A stretch of 64,000 bases of DNA from contig NZ_CP107836.1 of the NCBI RefSeq assembly GCF_036346615.1, positions 3,224,001 through 3,288,000 on the forward strand, read 5' to 3'. The stretch comes from Streptomyces sp. NBC_00523. GTDB lineage: Bacteria; Actinomycetota; Actinomycetes; Streptomycetales; Streptomycetaceae. A model generated the notes under the pieces. That model had not been told where the DNA came from and did not search any database. It worked only from the letters and a program-made list of their open reading frames with translations. Position 1 is the first letter of the stretch, and each line of letters starts with the position of its first letter. The translations under genes were made by a program, and so were the position numbers. This document shows positions 51,296 to 60,876 of the stretch, in pieces.

Positions 51296-51748
51296 CTATC
51301 GCCCGGTCTCCGGCTCCGCGTCATCGCCCGCTTCACGGGCTTCGCCCTCCCCGGCTTCGTCCGCGGCGGCCGCGCCGTCCTCGGGAAGAGCGGGCAGAAC
51401 GATCCGCATCGCGTCACGCAGAGCCTCGCGCTGCTCGGCCGACATCATCCCGAAGAACGCGACGAGCGCGGCCGCCGGGTTGTCGCTGAGCGACCAGGCT
51501 TCGTTCATCAGGGCGGCGGCGTATGCGGCGCGGGTGGAGACGGCCGTATATCGATATGCGCGGCCCTCCACTTCGCGGCGGACCCAGCCCTTCTGATGGA
51601 GATTGTCCATTACCGTCATGACGGTGGTGTAGGCGATGGACCGCTCCTGCTGAAGGTCCTCCAGGACTTCCCGCACAGTGACCGGACGGTTCCATTCCCA
51701 GACCCGTGTCATCACGGCGTCTTCGAGCTCTCCCAATTGACGGGGCAC
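51296..51748 (-). CDS. BlaI/MecI-family transcriptional repressor
   Basis: A 150-residue regulator with the BlaI winged helix (LGELEDAVMTRVWEWNRPVTV and YTTVMTVMDNLHQKGWVRRE, about residues 5-60) and an acidic Ala-rich C-terminal tail. Such repressors are usually inactivated by a BlaR1-type membrane protease, which I do not see nearby; the small membrane protein next door is too short. GTG 51748 follows AAGGTGA. A 12-base palindrome upstream (51764-51775) is its likely operator. It may control the downstream GNAT gene. Confidence 0.87.
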   Translation of the reverse strand: MPRQLGELEDAVMTRVWEWNRPVTVREVLEDLQQERSIAYTTVMTVMDNLHQKGWVRREVEGRAYRYTAVSTRAAYAAALMNEAWSLSDNPAAALVAFFGMMSAEQREALRDAMRIVLPALPEDGAAAADEAGEGEAREAGDDAEPETGR

Positions 51749-51763
51749 AGCGTCACCTTAGTG

Positions 51764-51775
51764 CCAGATGTCTGG
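51764..51775. promoter_or_regulatory. Palindrome upstream of blaI-like gene
   Basis: CCAGA-TG-TCTGG is a perfect inverted repeat 15 bases upstream of the BlaI-like start. BlaI family members usually bind short palindromes in their own promoters. The consensus differs from TACA/TGTA sites of staphylococcal BlaI. Confidence 0.5.
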
Positions 51776-51797
51776 AATGCGTAGCTATTCACACAGC

Positions 51798-51835
51798 AAA
51801 AAGGCGTACGACTCCTCGGGAGTCGTACGCCTTTT
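51798..51835. terminator. Bidirectional intrinsic terminator
   Basis: Perfect 13-base stem (GGCGTACGACTCC with GGAGTCGTACGCC), TCG loop, with A-run at the left and TTTT at the right, so it can terminate in both directions. It follows the 59-residue membrane protein gene on the minus strand. Confidence 0.88.
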
Positions 51836-51869
51836 CGCATACGGGGGTGCCTGGCGCACCCCGGAGGGG

Positions 51870-52049
51870 TCAGGCCCCTTCGGTGCGCGGAGTCTGCTGA
51901 ACCGACTCGGCGCGGCTGATCGCCGCGTCCACGGCCGCGTCCTCCTTGGCCTTGTTGGGGCCGCCCTGGCTCTTGACGATCGTCACGACCAGGCCGATGA
52001 AGAAGGCGGCCATCACCACAGGGGGCACGAGCGCGGATACGTAGTCCAT
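51870..52049 (-). CDS. Small single-span membrane protein
   Basis: A 59-residue protein that I found directly in the sequence. A short N-terminus (MDYVSALVPPVV) leads into a transmembrane helix (MAAFFIGLVVTIVKSQGG), then a charged tail (NKAKEDAAVDAAISRAESVQQ). Function unknown. It is well supported as coding by its start, stop and length, and has a strong terminator 35 bases past its stop. It lies between the BlaI-like gene and a hypothetical gene, all minus strand. Confidence 0.72.
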   Translation of the reverse strand: MDYVSALVPPVVMAAFFIGLVVTIVKSQGGPNKAKEDAAVDAAISRAESVQQTPRTEGA

Positions 52050-52092
52050 GCCCTCCAGAGTAGCGAGCCGCCTCCCGGCCCCCGGAGAGGCC

Positions 52093-52695
52093 CTACCCCG
52101 CGCGGCGCTGCGGCGGCTGGGGCACCGGGCGGCGCGGCGGGAAGACCTCGGAGGGCTTCGGCGCCGGGCGCTCGGACGGCGGTACGGGGCGGGCCGGGGC
52201 CGGCGGCGCCTTCGGCTTGTCCGGCTCGGCGGCGCGCCCGCCGGGCAGGGCGAGCAGTCTGCTGCGGGGCGCCGGGGCGGTCGCGTGCACGGCGCGTCCG
52301 GCGAGCCGGGCGCGCACCGAGCGCTCCGCGATCATCTGGCAGCGCTCCAGGAGGGCCGCGGCGAGCGGGCCGCCGCGCAGGGCGCGCAGCGCGGCCAGGT
52401 CCTCGGGGAGCGGGTCGTATCCGGCGGCCAGGGCGTCCTGGAGGAGCTCCAGATAGCCGGTGAGGGAGCCGGGAAGGGCGTCGCGGTAGCGGACGAGGTC
52501 GGCGAGGAGGAAGGCGCGCAGCCGTCCGGCCTCGGCGACGGCCTCGTCCACGCTGCCCGCCAGCCGCAGGCAGTCCTGGACATCCTCGTCGGGCAGGGGC
52601 GCGGGGTGCAGCGCGAAGGCGAGGGCGCGTCGGAGCACTCGCAGCTCGTCCGCGCTGAAGGCCATACCGCCGCGTGATCCGTAGGGCGTGGGCAT
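52093..52695 (-). CDS. Conserved hypothetical protein with helical core and Pro-rich tail
   Basis: A 200-residue protein I do not recognise. Residues about 10-130 are helical with a regular Leu/Ala pattern (AFSADELRVLRRALAFALHPAP, LRLAGSVDEAVAEAGRLRAF, LTGYLELLQDALAAGYDPL), and the last 60 residues are Pro-rich (PPAPARPVPPSERPAPKPSE). The ATG at 52695 has TATTGT 6 bases upstream, suggesting a leaderless mRNA; a longer frame to 52773 has no support. It is 43 bases upstream of the small membrane protein gene. Confidence 0.72.
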   Translation of the reverse strand: MPTPYGSRGGMAFSADELRVLRRALAFALHPAPLPDEDVQDCLRLAGSVDEAVAEAGRLRAFLLADLVRYRDALPGSLTGYLELLQDALAAGYDPLPEDLAALRALRGGPLAAALLERCQMIAERSVRARLAGRAVHATAPAPRSRLLALPGGRAAEPDKPKAPPAPARPVPPSERPAPKPSEVFPPRRPVPQPPQRRAG

Positions 52696-52750
52696 GACGC
52701 GACAATACGTGCTAAAGGGACAAAATCGGCTTAACTGGTCGTCGGTGGCG

Positions 52751-52787
52751 CGGCGGCCCCGGAGCGTCGTCACCCCCGGAGCCGCCG
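52751..52787 (-). terminator. coaX terminator
   Basis: CGGCGGCCCCGG (52751-52762) pairs with CCGGAGCCGCCG (52776-52787) with one mismatch. It follows the coaX stop by about 15 bases and ends the cofactor operon. Confidence 0.65.
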
Positions 52788-52802
52788 GTCAGAGGGCCTT
52801 CG

Positions 52803-53600
52803 CTACAGCCGGGACACGTTGCGCTCGTACACCAGGCGCAGCCCGATGAGGGTCAGCCAGGGCTCGTGCTCGTCGATGACGGAGGACTCGCCCAGCACCA
52901 TCGGAGCAAGGCCGCCCGTCGCGATGACGGTGACGTCGTCCGGGTCGGACGCCAGCTCCTTCTTCATCCGCTCCACGACCCCGTCGACCTGGCCGGCGAA
53001 GCCGTAGATGATGCCCGCCTGCATGGCCTCGACGGTGTTCTTGCCGATGACGCTGCGCGGCCGGGCCAGCTCGATCTTGCGGAGCTGGGCGCCCTTGACG
53101 CCCAGCGCCTCGACGGAGATCTCGATGCCGGGCGCGATGACACCGCCGGTGTACTCGCCCCGGGCCGAGACCGCGTCGAAGGTGGTGGCCGTGCCGAAGT
53201 CGACCACGATCGCCGGACCGCCGTACAGGTCGACGGCGGCGACCGCGTTGATGATGCGGTCCGCGCCGACCTCCTTCGGGTTGTCCATCAGGATCGGCAC
53301 CCCGGTCTTGATGCCGGGCTCCACGAGCACGGCGGGGACGTCGCCGTAGTAGCGGCGGGTCACCTCGCGCAGCTCGTGCAGCACGGCCGGGACCGTGGAG
53401 CAGATCGCGATGCCCTCGATGCCGTCGCCCAGCTCCATGCCGAGCAGCGGGTGCATGCCCATGAGGCCCTGGAGCAGCACGGCGAGCTCGTCGGCGGTGC
53501 GGCGGGCGTCCGTGGAGATCCGCCAGTGCTCGACGATCTCCTCGCCGTCGAACAGGCCGAGGACGGTGTGGGTGTTCCCGACGTCGATGGTGAGCAGCAT
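52803..53600 (-). CDS. coaX: Type III pantothenate kinase
   Basis: The enzyme phosphorylates pantothenate to start CoA synthesis. The 265-residue CoaX belongs to the acetate and sugar kinase/actin superfamily: the phosphate-binding DVGNTHTVLGLF at residues 6-17, GADRIINAVAAV (about 110) and VVDFGTATTFDAV (about 135). It lacks the Walker A motif of CoaA-type enzymes. It is the last gene of the operon and starts within the nadC stop by one base. Confidence 0.95.
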   Translation of the reverse strand: MLLTIDVGNTHTVLGLFDGEEIVEHWRISTDARRTADELAVLLQGLMGMHPLLGMELGDGIEGIAICSTVPAVLHELREVTRRYYGDVPAVLVEPGIKTGVPILMDNPKEVGADRIINAVAAVDLYGGPAIVVDFGTATTFDAVSARGEYTGGVIAPGIEISVEALGVKGAQLRKIELARPRSVIGKNTVEAMQAGIIYGFAGQVDGVVERMKKELASDPDDVTVIATGGLAPMVLGESSVIDEHEPWLTLIGLRLVYERNVSRL

Positions 53601-54631
53601 CAGGCGCCGGCCCCGTCGGTGTCGCGGAAGTCCAGGCCGATGTCCAGGATCGGCGAGGAGTGGGTCAGCGCGCCCACGGCCAGGTAGTCGACCCCGGCCT
53701 CGGCGTAGGCGCGGGCCGTGTCGAGGGTGAGCCGGCCGGAGGACTCCAGGAAGGCGCGGCCGCCGGTCAGGGCGACCGCCTCGGCGGTCTCGGACGGGGT
53801 GAAGTTGTCCAGCAGGATCAGGTCGGCGCCCGCTTCCAGGACCTCGGCGACCTGGTCCATCGTGTCGACCTCGACCTCGATCGGCAGCTCCGGGAACTCC
53901 TCCCTGACCCGCTTGAACGCCTCGGCGACCCCGCCCGCCGCGATGACGTGGTTGTCCTTGACCAGCGCGGCGTCGGACAGCGAGAACCGGTGGTTGACGC
54001 CGCCGCCGCAGCGCACCGCGTACTTCTCCAGGGCGCGCAGCCCCGGCGTCGTCTTGCGGGTGTCCCGGACCTCGGCCTTGGTGCCCTCCAGCACATCGGC
54101 CCAGGCGCGGGTGGCGGTGGCGATGCCGGAGAGGCGGCAGAGCAGGTTGAGGGCGCTGCGCTCGCCGGTGAGGAGGTCGCGGGTGCGGGTGGTGACGGTC
54201 AGCAGCTTCTGGCCGGGGGCGACGCGGTCGCCGTCCTCGACGTGCCGCTCGACCTCGAACTCGGAGGTGCAGACGATCGACAGGACCGCCTCCGCCACGC
54301 GCAGCCCGGCCACCACACCGGCCTCGCGGGCGGTGAAGTCACCGGTGGCCATGGCGTCCTCGGCGACGGTGGCGACGGTCGTGACGTCCACCCCGCCGTC
54401 CAGGTCCTCGGCGATGGCCAGGTGCGCGATGTCCTCGACCTGGATCGGGTCCAGGCCGGATTCGGCGAGGAGCTGGGCGAGCGCGGGGTCGAGCCCGCAC
54501 TCCTCGTACTCCTCGTCGCCGCCGCAGCCGCAGCCGTCCCCGCAGCCGCCCGCGGCGGGGGCGGGCGCACCGACCCGGATCAGCGGTACGTCCACGGGAG
54601 TGGGGCGCGGATTCTCTTCGGGCGTGCTCAC
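53600..54631 (-). CDS. nadC: Nicotinate-nucleotide diphosphorylase (carboxylating)
   Basis: The enzyme converts quinolinate and PRPP to nicotinate mononucleotide and CO2 in de novo NAD synthesis. The 343-residue protein has the catalytic core from about residue 60 (EDIAHLAIAEDLDGGVDVTT), RDTRKTTPGLRALEKYAV (the RKTxPG PRPP motif) and GVNHRFSLSDAALVKDNH. Unusual: an N-terminal insert with four cysteines in GGCGDGCGCGGDEEYEECG (about 30-48). GTG 54631 overlaps nothing; nadB stops 2 bases before it. Confidence 0.94.
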   Translation of the reverse strand: MSTPEENPRPTPVDVPLIRVGAPAPAAGGCGDGCGCGGDEEYEECGLDPALAQLLAESGLDPIQVEDIAHLAIAEDLDGGVDVTTVATVAEDAMATGDFTAREAGVVAGLRVAEAVLSIVCTSEFEVERHVEDGDRVAPGQKLLTVTTRTRDLLTGERSALNLLCRLSGIATATRAWADVLEGTKAEVRDTRKTTPGLRALEKYAVRCGGGVNHRFSLSDAALVKDNHVIAAGGVAEAFKRVREEFPELPIEVEVDTMDQVAEVLEAGADLILLDNFTPSETAEAVALTGGRAFLESSGRLTLDTARAYAEAGVDYLAVGALTHSSPILDIGLDFRDTDGAGA

Positions 54632-54633
54632 GG

Positions 54634-56364
54634 TTACGGCTCCTCGGGGGTGGGGTGGGTGGTGCTCGTCGCTGCGCAGTCTGGTGCCCCGGGCGCGTCC
54701 ACGGGCCCGAATGCCTCGGTATCCGTCCGACGGAGGACGAGACCGCCGTCCGGGCCGAGCCGCACGACGAGGTGGCGGCGCCAGTGCGCGTCGTCCCGCT
54801 CGGGCCGGTCCTCGCGCCAGTGGCAGCCGCGGGTCTCCTCGCGGGCGCGGGCGGCGGCGACCAGGGCCCGGGCGACGAGCAGCAGGTTGGTGGCCTCCCA
54901 CGCCTCTACGCCGGGCACCGCGGGCTTCGCCTCGGCCGCCCCGGTCGCGCGGGCGCCGAGCCGCAGCTCCTCCAGCTCGGCGGCGGCGGTGGCCAGGCTC
55001 TCGGCGGAGCGCAGCACCCCGGCGCCCCGGCTCATGGCGCGCTGGACCGTGAGGCGGGTCTCGGGGGCGAGGAGCGGGACGGGCGTCCCGGCGGGTCCGA
55101 CGACCTCGCCGGAGCGGGGGCGGTCGGCGACGATGTCGGCGGCGATGCGCTCGGCGAAGACGAGTCCTTCGAGCAGCGAGTTGGACGCCAGCCGGTTCGC
55201 GCCGTGCACCCCGGTGCAGGCGACCTCGCCGCAGGCGTACAGGCCGGGGACGGTGGTACGGCCCCGCAGGTCGGTGCGGACGCCGCCGGACGCGTAGTGC
55301 GCGGCGGGCGCGATGGGGATGGGCTCGGTGACCGGGTCGATGCCGTGGGACCGGCAGGCGGCCAGGATGGTCGGGAAGCGGTTCTCCCACATCTCGGCGC
55401 CGAAGTGGCGGCCGTCGAGGTACATGTGGTCGGTGCCGTTCAGCTGCATCTGGCGCGTGATGCCCTTGGCGACGATGTCGCGCGGGGCCAGCTCCGCCAG
55501 TTCGTGCTGCCCGAGCATGAAGCGCGTACCGGAGGCGTCGACCAGGTGGGCGCCCTCGCCGCGTACCGCTTCGGAGACCAGCGGCTGCTGGCCCTCGGAG
55601 CCGGCGCCGAGGAAGAGCACGGTGGGGTGGAACTGGACGAACTCCACGTCCGAGACCTCCGCGCCGGCCCGCAGCGCGAGCGCCACGCCGTCGGCGGTGG
55701 AGACCGAGGGGTTGGTGGTGGCGGCGAAGACCTGGCCCATGCCGCCGGTGGCCAGGACCACGGCCGGGGCGTTGACCGCGCCGACGCCGTCGTGCTGGCC
55801 CTCGCCCATGACGTGCAGGGTGACCCCGGCGGTACGGCCTTCGGCGTCGGTGAGGAGGTCGAGCACGAGGGCGTTCTCGATGGTGTGCAGGGCGGCCGCG
55901 CGGACCGCCTCCACCAGGGCGCGGGAGACCTCGGCGCCGGTCGCGTCGCCGCCCGCGTGGATGATGCGGCGGCGGTGGTGGCCGCCCTCGCGGGTGAGGG
56001 CGACGGAGCCGTCCTCGGCGGTGTCGAAGCGGGCGCCGGTCTCCATCAGCCGGCGCACCGCGCCCGGGCCGTCGGTGACCAGGGCCCGCACCGCGGACTC
56101 GTCGCAGAGGCCGACACCGGCGACCAGGGTGTCGTCCAGGTGCTGTTCCGGGGTGTCGCCCTCGCCGAGTGCCGCCGCGATGCCGCCCTGGGCCCAGCGG
56201 GTGGAACCGGCGTCCAGGCGGGCCTTGGTCACCACGACGGTGGCGAGGCCCGCGGCGGCGCAGCGCAGGGCGGTGGTGAGCCCGGCGACGCCGGAGCCGA
56301 CGACCACCACGTCGGCGTCGATGGACCAGCCGGGTGCGGGGGCTGTCAGCCGTATTCCGGTCAC
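54634..56364 (-). CDS. nadB: L-aspartate oxidase
   Basis: The FAD enzyme oxidises aspartate to iminoaspartate, which NadA condenses to quinolinate. The 576-residue protein has the FAD-binding [18 protein letters not shown] (about 19-36), the [20 protein letters not shown] segment, FVQFHPTVL, and the C-terminal helical domain ending in a Thr/Pro tail. The NadA gene is not in the window. Start overlaps the panC stop (ATGA). Confidence 0.95.
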   Translation of the reverse strand: MTGIRLTAPAPGWSIDADVVVVGSGVAGLTTALRCAAAGLATVVVTKARLDAGSTRWAQGGIAAALGEGDTPEQHLDDTLVAGVGLCDESAVRALVTDGPGAVRRLMETGARFDTAEDGSVALTREGGHHRRRIIHAGGDATGAEVSRALVEAVRAAALHTIENALVLDLLTDAEGRTAGVTLHVMGEGQHDGVGAVNAPAVVLATGGMGQVFAATTNPSVSTADGVALALRAGAEVSDVEFVQFHPTVLFLGAGSEGQQPLVSEAVRGEGAHLVDASGTRFMLGQHELAELAPRDIVAKGITRQMQLNGTDHMYLDGRHFGAEMWENRFPTILAACRSHGIDPVTEPIPIAPAAHYASGGVRTDLRGRTTVPGLYACGEVACTGVHGANRLASNSLLEGLVFAERIAADIVADRPRSGEVVGPAGTPVPLLAPETRLTVQRAMSRGAGVLRSAESLATAAAELEELRLGARATGAAEAKPAVPGVEAWEATNLLLVARALVAAARAREETRGCHWREDRPERDDAHWRRHLVVRLGPDGGLVLRRTDTEAFGPVDAPGAPDCAATSTTHPTPEEP

Positions 56365-57374
56365 GGGGTCACTCCGAAGGTGAGGGGGATGTTGTCGATG
56401 AGGCGGGTGGCGCCGACCCGGGCGGCGACGGCGAGGATGGCTTCACCGGCCGCGCGGTCGTCGGGGATCTCGGTGAAGTCGGCCGGGTCCACGAGCGCCA
56501 CGTAGTCCAGGGCGAGCGGCGGGCTCGCGGCCTCCGCCTCCTCCAGGACCGTGCGGGCGGCCGCGCGCACGGCGGCGGGTCCGGCGTCCGGGCGGGCCCG
56601 GGCCACCGCCTGGGCGTCGGCCGCGAGGCGGGCCTCGCCGAGCCGGTTGAGCCCGGCGGCCCGGTCCTCGGTGGCGCCGGTGGCCTGCGCGCGGGCGTGC
56701 AGGGCGGTCTGGGCGGCGAGCCGGTCGCGGGCCGCGAACAGGGCCCGGGACAGGGCGAGCGCGGTGCGGCGCTCATGGGTGTCGAGGAAGCGGTTGCGGC
56801 TGGACAGCGCGAGGCCGTCCGGCTCCCGGACCGTCTCGACGCCGCTGATCTCCACCGGGAAGTTCAGGTCCCGCACCATGCGCCGGATCAGGGCGAGCTG
56901 CTGGGCGTCCTTCTGCCCGAAGAACGCGGTGTCCGGCCGGGTGAGGTGGAGCAGCTTGGCGACGACGGTGAGCATGCCGTCGAAGTGGCCGGGGCGCGAG
57001 GCCCCCTCCAGCCGCTCGCCCATCGGGCCCGCCGAGATCCGGACCTGCGGCTCGCCGCCCGGGTAGACCTCGTCCACGGACGGCGCGAAGACCACGTCGG
57101 CGCCGGCCGCGCCGGCCACCGCGAGGTCGGCGTCGAGCGTGCGCGGGTAGCGGTCGAGGTCGGCGGCCTCGCCGAACTGGAGCGGGTTGACGAAGACGGT
57201 GACGACGACCTGCCCGGCGGGGCCCGCGTGGGCGCGGGCGGCGCGGACGAGCGAGGCGTGGCCCTCGTGCAGGGCGCCCATCGTCATGACGACGGCCCGC
57301 CGCCCCTCGGGGGCGTACGCGCGCAGCTCGGCGGCGGTGTGCAGCAGGGCCGGGGTGGATGTGGTGACGGTCAT
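56361..57374 (-). CDS. panC: Pantothenate synthetase
   Basis: PanC ligates pantoate and beta-alanine with ATP to pantothenate. The 337-residue enzyme has [20 protein letters not shown] (nucleotide-binding HxGH-type, about 28-47), [20 protein letters not shown], and [20 protein letters not shown] with the KDxQQ motif. It is somewhat longer than E. coli PanC because of a C-terminal Ala-rich insert (about 230-270). Start overlaps the previous stop; the operon runs DUF2520, panC, nadB, nadC, coaX. Confidence 0.95.
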   Translation of the reverse strand: MTVTTSTPALLHTAAELRAYAPEGRRAVVMTMGALHEGHASLVRAARAHAGPAGQVVVTVFVNPLQFGEAADLDRYPRTLDADLAVAGAAGADVVFAPSVDEVYPGGEPQVRISAGPMGERLEGASRPGHFDGMLTVVAKLLHLTRPDTAFFGQKDAQQLALIRRMVRDLNFPVEISGVETVREPDGLALSSRNRFLDTHERRTALALSRALFAARDRLAAQTALHARAQATGATEDRAAGLNRLGEARLAADAQAVARARPDAGPAAVRAAARTVLEEAEAASPPLALDYVALVDPADFTEIPDDRAAGEAILAVAARVGATRLIDNIPLTFGVTP

Positions 57375-58336
57375 CAGGACTCCTCCGGTCCGCTGCCGTG
57401 GGAGCCGGGCCGCGACGGGCCGGACGCGCCGTCCGCCAGGGCGTCGAGCAGGTCCTCGGCCAGCTCCGGCTTGAGCAGGCCGTGGGCGAGGGCGCGGTCC
57501 GCCGTGGCGCGGGCCATCGCCACGTAACCGGCGACCGTCTGCGGGGCGTGGGCGCGCAGCTCGCCCAGGTGCGCGGTGACCGTGCCGGCGTCGCCGCGCG
57601 CGACCGGTCCGGTGAGCGCCGCGTCGCCGGAGCGCAGGGCGTTGTCCAGGGCGGCGCCGAGCAGGGGGCCGAGCATCCGGTCGGGGGCGGTGACCCCGGC
57701 GGTGCGCAGCAGCTCCATCGACTGGGCGACCAGGGTGACCAGGTGGTTCGCGCCGAGGGCGAGGGCCGCGTGGTAGAGCGGACGGGATTCCTCCGCGATC
57801 CACTCCGGTTCGCCGCCCATCTCGATGACCAGCGCCTCGGCGGCGAGCCGCAGCTCGTCGGGCGCGGTGACCCCGAAGGAGCAGCCGGCCAGCCGCTGGA
57901 CGTCCACGGAGGTGCCGGTGAACGTCATCGCGGGGTGCAGCGCGAGCGGCAGGGCGCCGGCCCGGCGCGCGGGGTCCAGCACCTTCGTCCCGTACCGCCC
58001 GGAGGTGTGGACGAGGAGCTGTCCGGGGCGGACCGCGCCGGTCTCGGCCAGGCCCTCGACCAGCCCGGGGAGGGCGTCGTCGGGGACGGTCAGCAGGACG
58101 AGCTCGGCGCGCGCGAAGACGTCGGCGGGCGTCACGAGCGGGACGTCGGGCAGGAGGTCGGCGGCGCGTCGCCGGGAGGCGTCGGAGACCCCGGAGACGG
58201 CGACCGGGCGGTGCCCGGCGAGGGCGAGGGAGGCGGCCAGGGCGGGGCCGACACGGCCCGCCCCCACCACGCCGACGGTGAGCCGGGCGGGGCGGTCCCT
58301 GGCGTCGAGCGGGTCCTTGGGAGCTGTTGCGTTCAC
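57374..58336 (-). CDS. Rossmann-like DUF2520 protein
   Basis: A 320-residue protein that heads the CoA/NAD operon. It has an N-terminal NAD(P)-binding Rossmann domain ([22 protein letters not shown], about 19-40 in two overlapping pieces, GxGxxG present) and a C-terminal DUF2520 helical domain (about 150-290; [27 protein letters not shown]). DUF2520 proteins are predicted F420- or NADP-dependent reductases of unknown substrate. Its stop is at the panC start, so it is coupled. GTG 58336 is used. A role as ketopantoate reductase is an attractive idea from context only. Confidence 0.82.
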   Translation of the reverse strand: MNATAPKDPLDARDRPARLTVGVVGAGRVGPALAASLALAGHRPVAVSGVSDASRRRAADLLPDVPLVTPADVFARAELVLLTVPDDALPGLVEGLAETGAVRPGQLLVHTSGRYGTKVLDPARRAGALPLALHPAMTFTGTSVDVQRLAGCSFGVTAPDELRLAAEALVIEMGGEPEWIAEESRPLYHAALALGANHLVTLVAQSMELLRTAGVTAPDRMLGPLLGAALDNALRSGDAALTGPVARGDAGTVTAHLGELRAHAPQTVAGYVAMARATADRALAHGLLKPELAEDLLDALADGASGPSRPGSHGSGPEES

Positions 58337-58503
58337 ACTGCGGGCCTTCCGTTCCAGTCCGCGGGGGGTACCGGACGATTCCCTTGCATGCTACGCCAGC
58401 GGCCGCCCCGCCCTCCCGGCTTGTCCACAGCCTGTGGATACCGTGCCGGGCGGCCCCCGGAAACGCGGTGGGCAGGTCCGGCGTTCTGCGTGATGATCGT
58501 CCC

Positions 58504-59700
58504 ATGGCAGACATGAACACGCAGGTGACGGACGGGACGGCGGAGCCGGGGAGCGGAGAGGCGGGACGGCTGCGGCAGCTCACCGCCTGGCGGGAGGCCG
58601 GGCGCGCCCTGTCCCGTCTCCCGCAGGACCGCACGCTCGGCGAGCAGCTGGCCGCCCTGGCGGCGGACGCCGGGGCCGTCACCGACCCGGGGCTCCCCGC
58701 GGACATCTACGGGGACGGTGTCGTCGGCGAGCTGGAGCAGCGGGTCGCCGGGCTGCTGGGCACGGAGGCGGCCGTGTTCTTCCCGACCGGGACGATGGCG
58801 CAGCAGGTCGCGCTGCGCTGCTGGGCCGCCCGCACCGGCAACCCCGTCGTCGCCCTGCATCCGCTCGCCCACCCGGAGGTGCACGAGAGCGGTGCTCTGG
58901 GGACGGTGAGCGGGCTGCGCACGGTCCACCCGACGACCGATCCGAGGCTGCCGACCGCCGAGGAGGTCCGCGACTTCCCGGAGCCGTTCGGCACCCTGAT
59001 GCTGGAGCTGCCGCTGCGGGACGCCGGATTCCTGCTGCCCACCTGGGAGGAGCTGGAGGCCGTGGTGGCCGCCGCCCGGGACCGGGATGCCGTCGTCCAC
59101 TTCGACGGGGCCCGGCTGTGGGAGTGCGCCACGCGCTTCGGGCGCGGGCTGCCGGAGATCGCCGCGCTCGCGGACAGCGTGTACGTGTCGTTCTACAAGT
59201 CCCTGGGCGGGATCTCCGGGGCCGTGCTCGCCGGTTCCACCTCGCTGACCGAGGAGGCCCGCCTCTGGCGGCACCGGTACGGGGGTCAGCTCTTCCAGCA
59301 GTTCCCGGCGGCGGTCGCGGCCCTGGCCGGACTCGACCGGGAGCTGCCGAAGCTGCCGTCGTACGTGGCGCACGCGAAGGTGGTCGCCGGGGCGCTGGCC
59401 GAGGGGTTCGAGGCGGCCGGCGCGGGCTGGTTCCGGGTGCATCCGGAGGCGCCGCACACCCACCAGTTCCAGGTGTGGCTGCCGTACGACGCCGAGGTGC
59501 TGACGGAGGCGTCGGTGCGGCAGGCGGAGGAGACGGGCACGGTGCTCTTCCGCCGCTGGTTCACCCCGGACGCGGGGGCGCCGGGGGTGGCGTTCACGGA
59601 GGTCACGGTGACGGAGGCCGGGCTGGAGTGGAGCGCGGACGACGTACGGGACGCGGTGGCCGCGTTCCTGGAGCGGGTGGAAGGCACCATGGTCCGGTGA
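58504..59700 (+). CDS. PLP-dependent beta-eliminating lyase/threonine aldolase-like protein
   Basis: A 398-residue fold-type I PLP enzyme of the low-specificity threonine aldolase group. The Asp near [11 protein letters not shown] (about 200) binds the pyridine nitrogen, and [20 protein letters not shown] contains the Schiff-base Lys (about 232). The N-terminus is Gly/Glu-rich. ATG 58504 has GATGAT 6-7 bases upstream and no Shine-Dalgarno, so it is probably leaderless. Its stop overlaps the next start (GTGA), coupling it to an ArsR-type regulator. Confidence 0.85.
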   Translation: MADMNTQVTDGTAEPGSGEAGRLRQLTAWREAGRALSRLPQDRTLGEQLAALAADAGAVTDPGLPADIYGDGVVGELEQRVAGLLGTEAAVFFPTGTMAQQVALRCWAARTGNPVVALHPLAHPEVHESGALGTVSGLRTVHPTTDPRLPTAEEVRDFPEPFGTLMLELPLRDAGFLLPTWEELEAVVAAARDRDAVVHFDGARLWECATRFGRGLPEIAALADSVYVSFYKSLGGISGAVLAGSTSLTEEARLWRHRYGGQLFQQFPAAVAALAGLDRELPKLPSYVAHAKVVAGALAEGFEAAGAGWFRVHPEAPHTHQFQVWLPYDAEVLTEASVRQAEETGTVLFRRWFTPDAGAPGVAFTEVTVTEAGLEWSADDVRDAVAAFLERVEGTMVR

Positions 59701-60815
59701 GCGTCACCATCGGCATAGCGGGGCTCGACCCCGAGCGCATCGTCTTCCGGACCTCCCCGCTCGTGGAGCTGGGCGTCGCCCTGCACGCCCTCTCCGAGCC
59801 GGGGCACCACCCGGGCCTGCACGGCTGGACGACGGCCACCGCCACGGCCCTGGAGCCGGATCTCGCCGACCGGCTGCACGAGGCGGAGTTCCTGTGGCGG
59901 AACACCTTCTCGGACATCTTCATCCCGTCCGCCGGGGTCGTCGGCGGTGACGGCATGCCGGGCGACAGCCTCGCCGCCGAGCTGGACATCCTGGACCGTC
60001 TGGACGACGACCGGTTCGTCTCGGCCGCCCTGGAGTTCACCTGCGCCGCGTTCCACGGGACCGGCGCGGCCTCCCCGCTGCGCAACGCGGAGGCGCGTAC
60101 CCGGGCGCTGGACATGGCGGCGGCGCGCGGCCCGCGCCAGGTGGAGTTCACCAAGCGGCTGCTGGCCGACCCCGCTCCCGTGCGCCGCTGGCTGCGCCGC
60201 CTGTTCGAGGACTGCGACCAGGCGTTCTTCGCGGACACCTGGGAGCGGGTGCGGGTCCAGCTGGTGGCGGACGCCCGGCACAAGACGGACCTGCTGCGGC
60301 ACAAGGGGCTCGCCGAGGCGATACGGGCGGTCTCGCCCGCGCTCACGCTGGACGCGGACGGCGGCCGGATCAGCGTCGACAAACTGACCGAGGGGGCGAC
60401 CGACGCCACGGACACCGCCGTGGGCCCCGGGCTCACGCTGATCCCGACCAGCTTCGGCTGGCCGCATCTGATGGTGGTGCACGCTCCGGGCTGGCGGCCG
60501 GTGATCCACTACCCGGTGCACCGGCCGGAGCTGCCCGCGCCCGCCTCGGTGGAGCTGCTCCAGCTGCGGATGGAGGCGCTGGCGCACCCGATGCGGATGC
60601 GGCTGTGCCGGAACATCGCGCGTTCCCCGTACACCACCGGTGAACTCGCCGACACGAACGGGATCACCGCGCCCGAGGTCTCCCGCCATCTCTCGGTGCT
60701 CAAGAAGGCCGGTCTGGTCACGACCCGGCGCCGGGGCCGGTACGTGCTGCACCAGCTGGACCTGACCGTGGTGGCCCGGCTCGGCAGCGACTTCCTGGAA
60801 GGGATCCTGCGCTAG
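59697..60815 (+). CDS. ArsR-type HTH regulator with DUF5937 sensory domain
   Basis: A 372-residue protein with a large N-terminal domain (DUF5937-like, about 1-275; FRTSPLVELGVALHALSEP) and a C-terminal ArsR winged helix (about 280-365; HPMRMRLCRNIARSPYTTGEL and APEVSRHLSVLKKAGLVTT). The start GTG overlaps the lyase stop by 3 bases (GTGA). The stop codon TAG forms part of the left flank of the MITE-like element that follows. It probably regulates itself and the lyase. Confidence 0.87.
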   Translation: MSVTIGIAGLDPERIVFRTSPLVELGVALHALSEPGHHPGLHGWTTATATALEPDLADRLHEAEFLWRNTFSDIFIPSAGVVGGDGMPGDSLAAELDILDRLDDDRFVSAALEFTCAAFHGTGAASPLRNAEARTRALDMAAARGPRQVEFTKRLLADPAPVRRWLRRLFEDCDQAFFADTWERVRVQLVADARHKTDLLRHKGLAEAIRAVSPALTLDADGGRISVDKLTEGATDATDTAVGPGLTLIPTSFGWPHLMVVHAPGWRPVIHYPVHRPELPAPASVELLQLRMEALAHPMRMRLCRNIARSPYTTGELADTNGITAPEVSRHLSVLKKAGLVTTRRRGRYVLHQLDLTVVARLGSDFLEGILR

Positions 60816-60871
60816 GGCCTGTCGTCAAACTGCCGTCTGCCGCGCGACGCCAGTTTGACGACAGGCCCTAG
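60812..60871. mobile_element. 60-base palindromic MITE-like element
   Basis: Two perfect 21-base inverted arms (60812-60832 and 60851-60871) flank 18 bases. Each arm begins CTAG, then GGCCTGTCGTCAAACTG. The CTAG at both ends fits a four-base target duplication of YTAR type used by IS5-like elements, with a 52-base core left inside (60816-60867). The left CTAG includes the stop codon of the ArsR-type gene. Sequences like this are common in Streptomyces from memory; the structure also makes a strong terminator between convergent genes. Confidence 0.75.
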
Positions 60872-60876
60872 GTCGC

